A stretch of DNA of 64,000 nt from Macrotrachela quadricornifera (lineage: Eukaryota > Rotifera > Eurotatoria > Philodinida > Philodinidae). Shown here one piece after another: positions 10,453 through 22,400 of this stretch (within the stretch, counting starts at the first letter, position 1; every line of letters begins with the position of its first letter). The stretch is taken from assembly GCA_022393335.1 (NCBI GenBank), contig JAJEKB010021090.1:1123605-1187604 (forward strand). Reading direction: 5' to 3'. The position numbers were made by a program, and so were the translations under genes. The notes below the pieces were generated by a model, which was not told where the DNA came from, did not search any database, and worked only from the letters and a program-made list of their open reading frames with translations.

Positions 10453-10974
10453 GGTTAAAAATAGCTCATTTTTCGTTCCAAGACTTTTCGGTCCGGAACT
10501 TTACAATGTATTATTACCCATTTTTGGAAAAGAGGCACTTCGAGAAAATCCCTACGACTTCTGAACGGAATGTGATAGAGATCTACGGTTTTCACCGATG
10601 GGTAGACGTTGATATGGGACGTAATACTATGCCACAATCACGTCTACGAATGAGGTTTACTACATTAAGTCTGCGAAGGTAAAATCAATAAGACTATCGT
10701 TCCCAGAATTTTTGACATGTTCAACTTGTCGCAGAGTGCAATCGATAGCCCGGATCGAGATCTACAATTCTAGACGAACCCCAGCTCTGTACGTATCATG
10801 GTTCGAAAGTTGTGAGCATTTTTCGAGGAGGTACTCATTGCTGTCAAGACATGAAAAATGTCGAAAAACGTGGTATTTTAAGAATTTGATCGTCGAAAAG
10901 CACTTTTTTATTGTAAATAAATACGATATTTGGAATCAGTGTAAAAAGTTACCCCGGAAAACTTACTTTTTATA

Positions 10975-11080
10975 CTGAAATATTTTCCATCGAAATTTAC
11001 CCGTAGTCCCCCTCAGCCTTTTTTCTATATAGTTACCCTTGAGGGGGACTATGGGTAAATTTCGATGGAAAATATTTCAG
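10975..11080. mobile_element. 106-bp palindromic micro-MITE nested in foldback arm
   Basis: Ends CTGAAATATTTTCC and its complement, flanked by TA (10973-10974, 11081-11082). The arms pair along 45 bases around a short loop. It sits at the inner boundary of the left foldback arm; the right arm lacks it. Confidence 0.8.
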
Positions 11081-12208
11081 TATAATAAATGCGGAAACCT
11101 CGGATTTTGTCCGAGATTTATGTGGACTGCAAAAAGTGTATTGGAGAACGATAATGATATCACAGAAAAATACCACTACGTTTGGAATAACTCACGAATG
11201 ACTTGATCAAACACACTCATCATCAAACTCAAACGAGATATTCATAGGACTGAAATATGACGCATATTTCACTATAAACAGCATGTCCTTTCGAAACTAC
11301 TCGTGTGAGCGGCTGGCAAGACAGATTGCAACACTACCTGACTCTACCAGTAAAATCGTCCTTTTCAGTACATCAAAAGCCTATGAGGACCTAAGGGTAC
11401 CCCCATATTATAACATATGAAGACTCAAGGGTACTTCTATGGGACAACATTTCAGGACGTGGTTACTCTCATAAAACTGACTATAGCAATATATGTGGCA
11501 TAAAAAAAAATTTGAAAATCCCTGTACTCCTCCTCAGCGATCGTGAGGTCATTTTTTAGAATTTTTACGATAGCTCAGCCATTTCTTGACCGATTCTTCT
11601 CATCTTCGATCTCGACCGAGATAGTCATGAGACAAACCTGCGCAAGAAAAATTCCGGTCAATTGCTCAGACTCTTCGTGAGTTATCGGATAAACGGACGG
11701 CCGGACATACTGACCGATTTTAGTAGTGTACTCACTTTTTGAGTACACAAAAAGTAAGTTTTCCGGGGTAACTTTTTACACTGATTCCAAATATCGTATT
11801 TATTTACAATAAAAAAGTGCTTTTCGACGATCAAATTCTTAAAATACCACGTTTTTCGACATTTTTCATGTCTTGACAGCAATGAGTACCTCCTCGAAAA
11901 ATGCTCACAACTTTCGAACCATGATACGTACAGAGCTGGGGTTCGTCTAGAATTGTAGATCTCGATCCGGGCTATCGATTGCACTCTGCGACAAGTTGAA
12001 CATGTCAAAAATTCTGGGAACGATAGTCTTATTGATTTTACCTTCGCAGACTTAATATAGTAAACCTCATTCGTAGACGTGATTGTGGCATAGTATTACG
12101 TCCCATATCAACGTCTACCCATCGGTGAAAACCGTAGATCTCTATCACATTCCGTTCAGAAGTCGTAGGGATTTTCTCGAAGTGCCTCTTTTCCAAAAAT
12201 GGGTAATA

Positions 12209-12448
12209 AAATTTTTTTTTCTTTGAAAGAGCATCTCAAGGTGCAGGGGAATACAGAGTCCTTTTTTTAAATTCTTACTTTATTAGCGAAAAAAGGGTGT
12301 TACAAGTTCAATGACTGAAAAACAGCGCAAAAAATAGATGCCAAATAACTGAAACGTTTGTATATGTAATCTTAAAAATGTTTAATAAAAAAAAAGGACT
12401 CTGTATTGCTCTGCACCTTGAGATGCGCTTTTAAACAAAAAAAAATTT
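12209..12448. mobile_element. 240-bp MITE nested in foldback arm
   Basis: Termini AAATTTTTTTTTC and complement, with inner inverted pair GCATCTCAAGGTGCAG / CTGCACCTTGAGATGC, flanked by TA. Comparison with the uninterrupted left arm (GGGTAATAATACATTG at about 10510-10525, complement) shows the empty site exactly, proving later insertion. Confidence 0.85.
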
Positions 12449-12509
12449 TAATACATTGTAAAGTTCTGGACCGAGAAATCTTGGAATGAAGATGAAAAAC
12501 CATAAACCG

Positions 12510-13849
12510 GGAAAAAACGAAAAACATATTCGTAAAACCTCAAAAAACCGTGGTTTTTTGAAATGTTGACTATAAAAATCGTCTGAATTATCTACCGAAA
12601 AGTCGCTTTTGATTAATAAAAACATCACATCTGAAGACCGGCTATCTTCCCATGCACTTAACTAAATTTTGAAATTTGTGACGAAATTTGACTTTTTTTT
12701 GAGTGGGGAGCCTTAATAGTAAACAAGATAACAAACAATTTAGCAGTATCGTGATCATGAGTTTAATCATCTCAAATATGTTTAACACTTGAAAAGCAGC
12801 ATAAAACCTAAGCTGAACTAGTATTTAAAGCAAATCAGACGACATGTTTTTTCTACTCTAATTGCATGGAGTTTACTATGCAGCGGTACCAATCGTTCAG
12901 ATGTAAATTATTTGTTGATCAATTTATAAAAATCGAATAATTCACTACTTTCAGTTTGTTATTATCATTGCCCTACTTAAAAAAAAGACTCACATTGTTT
13001 ACCGGAAGTAAAACACCATCAAACTTCATGGGAAAATGTGGTAACAGTCGACGGAAAAACGTTTTGTCTTTGCATGTTCCTTAAACAAGTGAATGATAAA
13101 ATTGTTACATTTAGATTGATAATGAAATACATAGCACATGCGGAAACTTTGAAAGAAACATCTGCCTAACATTGACTAGCGGCTTAGAAAAAAAGGCAAA
13201 AAAAGTACCGCTTTTCAGAGATGGGCAATTCCAGCTTCGGAGTCGACACTCTTTTGTCTGGAGTTGGAGTGAAGTTAGAGTGGGGTTGACGCTTTTTTAC
13301 ATTTCCGACTCAATTTCGACGAAACTGAGGACTTCCAAGAGAGAAGAAGAACGAAAAAAATACCTACTTATAAGCAAACTTCATTAGATGGACTGACGGA
13401 GAGAAAAATAGAAGTATAGAAGAAATCATACGATAACCGGTAGTAAAATCGAATATTAATCATTTATTAAAGTTTGCTGTCTGTCGAATGTGTGTTTAAC
13501 TATCCGTATATGTTCTTTGCTTGTAATCGTTACACGTGCATATAGATTTGTGATCAAATACGTCAAAAATAGATGTGGAACTCTATCATCTGATATAAAA
13601 ATGAGTTCGATTAAACATACTAAATCAACAAGCACAACAAAGATCAAGATTAATCGACAAGGTTTTCTAATTTCCATTTTATAAATCGAAATTCATTCGA
13701 AGCTGGAATGGAGTTAGAGTTGGAGTGGAGCTAGAAAAAAATAAATGAGGTTGGAGTAGTTTACCTCCAGAGTTGTCCGTCTCTGCGGTACTTACAAGTG
13801 AAACTTCTAAAGTACTTTTCATACTGTCTGACTATTAAGTATCACTAAC
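12510..13849. other. intergenic, nothing recognised
   Basis: AT-rich. Words like GGAGTTGGAGTGAAGTTAGAGT recur at about 13258 and 13706, a minor dispersed repeat. No coding region supported. Confidence 0.45.
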
Positions 13850-14387
13850 GAGGAAACCGATTCAACTGGTTGACCGCTTTTGAGTTGAAACGCTATGCAT
13901 AAAATAAACCCCAAGAGAACAAATACCCATAGGGCCTCTTCTCGGAGTTATAAGCATTTTACTAAAATTTTACTCTGTAGTATTGTATTTTGATCTGAAG
14001 CTTTGTTCATAGAGTGGTCTACTGATAGATAGAGTATCCTGAAAATTTTAGCTCTCACAAACGTTTTCTTTCTAAGATATTAAAGTGTAAAAAGTCGGGA
14101 ACATCTCTGGCGCATGACTGAGTTTTACCAGATTGAATATCTTAGAAAGAAAACGTTTGTGAGAGCTAAAATTTTCAGGATACTCTATCTATCAGTAGAC
14201 CACTCTATAAACAAAGCTTCAGATCAAAATACAATACTACAGAGTAAAATTTTAGTAAAATGCTTATAACTCCGAGAAGAGGCCCTATGGGTATTTGTTC
14301 TCTTGGGGTTTTTCATACTTCATTGGGGTTTATTTTATGCATAGCGTTTCAACTCAAAAGAGATCAACCAGTTGCATCGGTTTCCTC
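13850..14387. repeat. foldback element, GAGGAAACCGA ends
   Basis: Ends GAGGAAACCGATTCAACTGG and the near-complement CCAGTTGCATCGGTTTCCTC, with arms of about 240 bp. The right arm holds an additional copy of a CATACTTCATTGGGGTTT word missing on the left. Its subterminal sequence CTTTTGAGTT...CCCATAGG matches the element at 50.55 kb, so both are one family. No coding capacity. Confidence 0.75.
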
Positions 14388-14573
14388 GTAAGCAGTATTG
14401 AAAATGTAAAAAACCAATACACTTTACTGAAACGAGTGAAAAAGTAAAAAACGAATTTATCTTGCTGTGTTCATGTTAAAACTACTAAACAGAATGTTTT
14501 AGCAAAAAGAGAACACTATAGAGTACTTTTTAATATGAATGCAGCACTATAAATTTATTTTTTGAAACCCTTT

Positions 14574-14963
14574 CAGTGTCTAGAAACAAGTACTTCTAAG
14601 TACTTTACTAAATTAGGTCTAGTGATATGATAATAACTGATAACTATGCATCAAATATGGTCATTCGACTCGTCTTTTCATCAGCTACAAAACGGTATAG
14701 TTTGTTCTGTTAATTAAATCAGAAAAGCGTTCGATATATCCAGGTACCCAACAAATATCGTGTTTTTGAAAAGGGCATAAAATTCTCAAGTACTTGGATA
14801 CGTCGAATGTTTTTCTGATTTAATTAAAACAACACAGTATACTGTTTTGTAGCTGATGAAAAGACGAATCGAATGACCATATTGGATGCATAGTTATCAG
14901 TTATTATAATATCACTAGACCTAATTTAGTAAAGTACTTATAACTACTTACTTCCAGTCACTG
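14574..14963. repeat. foldback element, CAGTG...CACTG ends
   Basis: CAGTGTCTAGAAACAAGTAC at the left and its near-complement ending CAGTCACTG at the right, with arms of about 180 bp around a centre near 14755-14770. No clear target duplication and no open frame. Confidence 0.65.
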
Positions 14964-16455
14964 AATCTCTTTTCACTTTTTCAGGAAAGCTTATTGTTTT
15001 CTTATATTGAGTGCTAGTTGATAGTTCTTTCTGGTCAAAAAATATGAAAATTATTCCAAAAACTTCACTTAAAGCTACACTTCCTATCGAAAACAGCTAC
15101 TCGAAATATTTATTACTTATAGAAGGCGTACTTTATTTGATTGAGATCGGTCACGCTGTGTTTTAAAAACAAGTTATGATCAATTACGGTAGAAATTTTC
15201 CTTAGTTTGCGAAATGTAAGAAACTTTCGTTAAAAAAGAGAATTTTAATTCGGACCGAGTAGTCCGTGTCGAGGCCTATTATCAAACACTATATATAGAT
15301 TTTTATGGCAGTGAATTATTGATGGTAAAAAACGACGAGAGAATATTGTACGATTGCATTGATATATTTCAACTAGAGGTGTTACAAAAAGAATCTTGGA
15401 TCTTGAGAGAATTTTAGAATTTGAAGTGTTCGCTCGTGAATATTTCAATAAATAAAATTTATGAAAAGCGCTTAGTTTGACAGAGAAACATTGAAAATAT
15501 TTTGGTCACTTGGGAACCGTATTTTCAAAAATCTCAAAAACCAGTAATTAGAGATTTCTATCAGAGGTTTCCATTATAACCGAATCGAAAATAAAAATCC
15601 AAGGTCATATTCAGATTCATCGTGAGACGGCGAATGAAACTAAATAAAATGGAGTGTCATTCACATAATAAAGTTCAAAATAATCACTGAGAAAAAGACG
15701 TGCAGTACTGTAAAACGGTTAAAAACTCGAGCAGGAGCAGCAGTATTTGAAGGATTTCTGATGAATTACTATTTAAAATTCAAAATCCAATCTATCTTAT
15801 ACCAATACTATTAGCTCAAAGAGTTTTACAAGTAATGAAAGCTGGACGCAATTTGAAGATACTTTTGTATATAGTGGTAGGAACTCTGTGGAATTGTCTA
15901 CAAATATTAGCGGTATAGAGGTATAGTGGTATATCAATTTTCCATACTGATAGGACAATTTGTCGAGCAGATAACTTGTTTTATTTTATCGTTAATAAGC
16001 TAGATTTCATTAATTTCAAGGCAAAATCGTAATTCATTTGAATCTAGCGTAAAATCAAATTCTTCACTTAATTATAAATACTTTAAGGCGACTCAAAGTA
16101 AACAAATATTCAACCTAAAAAATATTTGACCACTTATTATACTATCTTCCGTTTAACAGAAAACTGACAACAATTTCATCACTAACAAATTTTCAATGTC
16201 AATTAATCCATATATATACTTGTGTTTTATAAATATAGACCAAGAAAGTTTTCACTCTATCGACTGTTTACAATTCTTATTTTTCAATATGAACAAAACC
16301 TCTCTTCCTCTAAAATACAAAAACTTTCAAACCAAATTACTTTTTAGATACAAATATACTATCCACAATTTCCAAAAAAAACTCAATCTTAGAACTCATA
16401 TACAAGTCACTAATATTAACCAAAGATACAAAGAAAATTAACGGATACATTTCAT
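14964..16455. other. upstream region of the giant cysteine-rich gene
   Basis: AT-rich, no gene recognised. An 81-codon frame at 16196-16441 ends 14 bases before the next gene's ATG; it is Lys/Asn/Phe-rich and is probably 5' leader rather than coding. No clear TATA box could be singled out. Confidence 0.45.
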
Positions 16456-19400
16456 ATGTGTATCCCAATGTCCGTATCTACTAATATCTGCAAACCAATC
16501 ATTTATTTCACATATATTATCCTTCTTCCTGTATTGATTCTTCCCAGTCCATCAAATCTCTCCCCACAAATATTTTGTCCACAGTCACACCTGCTCTGTG
16601 GTGCAACCATTTGTTATGATCCACTTACACATTTATGCGATGAATTCAACAAAACTATTCAATGCATTGCTACTTGTCGAAATCATTGCTATAATCCTAC
16701 TACACATACCTGCTTGAATAGAACACTCTGTAGTCTTGGTCACCAACTATGTCTTGTTAAACATAAAAGTTCTGATGAGTCCAACTATATTCAATCAAAG
16801 TATCAATGTTACAATGCAACTTCCCAAGCATGTTTTCGTAACAGACTTTGTAATCATCCATCACGGTCATGCAACAATCAATGCTTAGATGATAACGAGG
16901 TGTGTGTGAATTACTCCACAATTTGTCACGTCCCAACGGTCCATTCAAATTATCAACATGGTCGAATTCAATTATGCAATGCTATCTGCTATGATTCTAC
17001 AATCCAAGAATGCATCAGTAATAATGTAGCATGTATTAAAAATTGTTCCGATGAATGCTACAACCCGTCCTCACACTCTTGCGTCAACGGACAACTGTGC
17101 GACCTTGGTAAAGAATTATGCCATGTAAAATATAATAGTGATGATGGTTCGAAATATTACTTACCACAATATGTGTGTTACGATCCCACTACCAAAGTGT
17201 GCTTTAACAACACACTCTGTAGTCATCCATCAAGATCATGCAATAAACAATGCTTGAAAAGTAATGAAGTGTGCCTCAATGATTCCACTATTTGTAAGCT
17301 TACAACAGACTATTTTCTTTTGGAACATCCTGAATTTCAATCATGTAATGGCGTCTGCTACGAGCCTGCAATCCATCGATGTGTCTTTGGTAGTGTCGAG
17401 TGCATTAAGACGTGTTCTAATGTTTGTTACAATCCGTCAAAACACAAATGTTTGAAAGGAACATTATGCATTTTGGGTCAACATCTATGCCACATGAAAT
17501 ATAATAATGATGATGGTTGGAGATATAACTCACCAAAATATGTGTGTTACAATTCATCATTACAGTCCTGTATCCAAGGAAGACTATGTAATCTTGGTGA
17601 GCAATTATGTCTTATTAGATACAGCACGTCCAGTAGGTGGAAACTTAGCTCACCACAATATGAGTGCTACGATCCTACTTCCAAAACATGCTTTTACAAC
17701 ATACTTTGTGATCATCCATCGCGCTCATGCAATCAACAGTGTCTGAAAGATGACGAAGTGTGTGTAAATAATGTCACAATTTGCGAAGTTAAAGGGCACC
17801 ATTTGGACTACAAGGATAATCGAATACAACTATGCAATGGCATATGTTATGATAGTGAAATCAGGCAATGTGTGAGCGGTAGTATACAGTGTATTCAGAA
17901 TTGTTCCAATACATGTTACAACCCATCATTAAAGACCTGTTTCAACGGAAAACTGTGCGATCTTGGTGAAGAATTATGCCAAGTGAAATATAATAGTGAT
18001 GATGGTTCGAAATATTACTTACCACAATATGTGTGTTACGATCCTAGTTCGAAAGCATGCTTTAATAACACACTTTGTAATCATCCCTCGCGGTCTTGCA
18101 TCCAACAATGTCTGATGTATAACGAAGTGTGTGTAAATGAGGTCACAATTTGTGAAGTTAAAGGACACCATTCTCATTACGACGATAATCGAATACAACT
18201 ATGCAATGGCATATGTTATGATAGTGAAATCAAGCAATGTGTGAACGGCAGTATACAGTGTATTGACGATTGTTCCAATATATGTTACAACCCGTCCTCA
18301 CACTCTTGCGTCAACGGACAACTGTGCGATCTTGGTAAAAAATTATGCCACGTAAAATATAATAGTGATGATGGTTCGAAATATTACTTACCACAATATG
18401 TGTGTTACGATCCCACTTTCAAAGCGTGCTTTAACAACACACTCTGTAGTCATCCATCAAGATCATGCAATAAACAATGCTTGAAAAGTAATGAAGTGTG
18501 CCTCAATGATTCCACTATTTGTAAGCTTACAACAGACTATTTTCTTTTGGAACATCCTGAATTTCAATCATGTAATGGCGTCTGCTACGAGCCTGCAATC
18601 CATCGATGTGTCTATGGTAGTGTCGAGTGCATTAAGACGTGTTCTAATGTTTGTTACAATCCGTCAAAACACAAATGTTTGAAAGGAACATTATGCATTT
18701 TGGGTCAACACCTATGCCACGTGAAATATAATAGTTATGGTGGTTGGAGATATGACTCATCAAAATATGTGTGTTACGATCCTAGTTCTGAAGCATGTTT
18801 TCGGAACAGAATCTGTGATCATCCATCAAGGTCATGCAACCAAAAATGTCTACAAGATAATGAAGTATGCGTCAACAATAGAACGATATGCAAGGTTAAA
18901 AAAGTTCATAACGACTATGAACATGGGCAAATTAAATTATGCAATGAAGCCTGCTATGACTCAAAAACTCAACAGTGTATCAATGGTACTGTACAGTGCA
19001 TTGGGAATTGTTCCAGTCTATGTTACAATCCATCATTTAAGTCCTGTTTCAACGGAAAACTGTGCAATCTCGGTCAACAATTGTGTCAAATGAAATATGA
19101 TAGTGATTATGATTGGAGACATGGGTCATCAGAATATGTGTGTTACGATCCTACTTCCAAAGCGTGCTTTAACAACACACTTTGTAATCATCCATCTCGG
19201 TCATGCAATCAACGATGTCTGAAAGATGACGAGGTGTGCGTAAATAATGTCACAATTTGTGAAGTTAAAGGACACCATTCTCATTACGACGATAATCGAA
19301 TACAACTATGCAATGACATATGTTATGATAGTGAAATCAAGCAATGTGTGAACGGTAGTGTTGAGTGTATTAGTAATTGTTCCAATATATGTTACAACCC

Positions 19401-22400
19401 ATCATTAAAGTCCTGTTTTAACGGAAAACTATGCGATCTTGGTGAAGAATTATGCCACGTGAAATATGATAGTGATGATGATTGGAGACATGGGTCATCA
19501 GAATATGTGTGTTACAATCCTTCTTCTCAAGTCTGCTTTCACAATAGACTTTGTGACCATCCATCACAGTCATGCAACGGACAATGTCTTGATAAAAACG
19601 AACTATGTGTGAATGATTCGACAATTTGTCAAGTTCAAAGCTCTTATTCTGTTTACGGAGAGGATCGAATTCAGTCATGCAATGGTGCCTGTTATCATTC
19701 TAGAGTCCAAAAATGCGTTAATGATACTATAATGTGCATTAATCAATGCTCGAATAAATGTTACAACCCATCATCACAAATATGCTTGCACGGCATAATA
19801 TGTAGACTAGATGAACATTTATGTCAAGTTGAATATGATGTTTCAAATGTGTCAAAATATTTCTCATCAGGTCTATGTTACAACCCATCATTAAAGTCCT
19901 GCTTCAACGGAAAACTGTGCGATCTTGGTAAAGAATTATGCCACGTGAAGTATAATAGTGATGATGGTTGGAGACATGGCTCATCAGAATATGTGTGTTA
20001 CGATCCTACTTCTAAAGCATGCTTTAACCACACACTTTGTAATCATCCATCTCGTTCATGCAATCAGCAGTGTCTGAAATATGATGAAGTATGTGTGAAT
20101 GGTTCCACAATTTGTCAGCTCAAAGCACACTATTCATTTTATCAACATACTGAGTTTCAGTCGTGCATCGGTGTTTGCTACGATTCTGTAATACACCAAT
20201 GTGTTGACGGCCGTGTAGTGTGTTTTAATTGCGCTGATGAGTGCTACAATCCATCCATACAACTTTGTTTGAATGGAACTATATGTAGGCTTGGGCAACA
20301 ATTGTGTCACGTGAAAGATAGTGTTCCTTTTAGGCGCTCGCGTACGCTACCACAAAATCAGTGTTATGATCCTGCTTCCAAAGCATGCTTTAGCAACAAA
20401 CTTTGTAATCATCCATCACGTTCATGCAACCAACAATGTCTGAAAGATAACGAAGTGTGTGTCAATGATTCCACAATTTGTCAAGTTTCAGGATACTATT
20501 CTCACTTTGACGATGATCGAATGCAATTATGCAATGGCGTCTGTTACAACTCGCTAATCCAACAGTGTATTAATGATACTATAGACTGTTTCAAAAAGTG
20601 TTCTAGTGTATGTTACGATGCAACAACACACTCCTGTTTCGATGGACAGCTATGTGCTCTTGGTCAACAAATCTGTGAGGTTAAATACGATGGTGACAGC
20701 GATACAGAATATAGCTCACCACAATATGAGTGTTATGATCCTACTTCTAAGGCATGCTACAATAATACGCTTTGTGATTATCCATCGAAATCATGCAACC
20801 AGCAATGTCTAAGAAGTGGTGAAGTGTGCCTGAATAACTCCACAATTTGTAAGCTTACAGGTCACCATTTTTCTTTCGAAATCTCTGAACTTAAAACATG
20901 CGACGGTGTCTGTTATGAGTCTACAATTCAACAATGTGTTAATAATACTGTAATGTGTATTAAAAATTGTTCTAATGTATGTTACAACCCGTCATTGCAA
21001 TCCTGTTTCGACGGACAACTATGTACTCTAGGTCAACAATCATGCCAGGTGAAATACGATGCTCACAGGGACGCACAATATGCTTCATCACGATATGTGT
21101 GTTACGATCCTACTTCTGAAGTATGCTTTAACAACACACTTTGTAATCATCCCTCGCGTTCATGCAACCAACAATGTCTGAAAGATAACGAAGTGTGTGT
21201 CAATCATTCTACAATTTGTAAACCATCAAAATACCAGTTTCGCTATAAAGCTGATGATTTTGGATTATGCAACGGTAGTTGTTATGAGACTGCAATCCAA
21301 CAGTGTGTCAACGGTAGTGTTGAGTGTATTAGTAATTGTTCTAATGTATGTTACAACCCATCATCGCAGTCCTGTGTTAACGAAAAACTGTGCGATCTTG
21401 GTCAACAATTGTGTCACTTGAAATATGATAATGATGATGGTTGGAGACATGGCTCATCAGAATATGTGTGTTACGATCCTACTTCCAAAGCATGCTTTAA
21501 TAACACACTTTGCGATCACCCCTCACGGTCTTGTAGCCAACATTGTCTGGGATATTACGAAGTATGTGTGAATGGTTCCATAATTTGTAAAGTACAAAAG
21601 TCTTATTTTAATTATAATAAGGATGAGATAAAATTATGTAATGGTGTCTGTTATGATTCTTACACCCAGCAATGTGTCGATGGTACTGTTGAGTGTATTA
21701 GTAATTGTTCTGATGTATGCTACAACCCGATATCACAGTCTTGCTTGAATGGAAAATTGTGTAATGTAGGTGAACAATTATGTTACGTAAAACATAATAG
21801 CGACGATAGGTCGAGATATAGCTCACCAAAATATGTGTGTTACAAGCCTACCTCTGAAGTATGCCATAACAACAAACTTTGTAATCGTCCATCGAGTTCA
21901 TGTGGCCAAAAATGTTTGAAACGCGATGAAGTTTGCGTGGATAATTCGACAATTTGTAGACTTCGAAGATACTATTTTACTGCAAAACCTGAAATATACT
22001 ATTTTAATCGCAAACCTGATCAATTTCAATCATGCAATGGTATCTGTTATAAGTCTGTAATCGAGCAATGTGTCAATGGTCATGTGAAGTGTATTACAAA
22101 TTGTGATGGTGTTTGCTACGATAAATCAATTCAAAGGTGCGTCAATGGAACAGTATGTGATATTGGTGAAAAATTATGTGTTGTTAAATATGGTACGGAC
22201 AGTGACACGGAATATGGCGTACCACAATATAAATGTTACGATCCTAGTTACAAAGCATGCTTTAACAATACACTTTGCAATCATCCATGGCGTTCATGCA
22301 ACCAACAATGTCTGAAAAATAACGAGATATGCGTTGGAGACGAGACTATTTGTAAAGTAGAAAAGTACTATCATAATTATAAACTTTATCAAATAAAACT

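Larger units (their letters stand above)
10453..12509. repeat. large foldback element, arms of about 520 bp
   Basis: Sequence from about 10453 to 10974 is repeated inverted at about 11750-12509 (the right arm is lengthened by a nested insertion). Similarity is near-perfect in the inner part and fades towards the outer ends. Mirror-image open frames in the two arms encode the same 88-residue string starting MTCSTCRRV, a by-product of the duplication rather than a gene. The centre (11085-11750) is unique. Two smaller elements are inserted in it. Confidence 0.75.

Noticed and set aside
10712..12008. Mirror-image 88/108-codon frames starting MTCSTCRRV
   Set aside because: They are the same sequence in the two arms of a foldback element, one in each orientation, with no recognised domain; duplication explains the identity.
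17264..18682. Alternative-frame ORFs inside the giant cysteine-rich gene
   Set aside because: Shadows of the main frame repeated because the underlying units are near identical; they lack independent signals.
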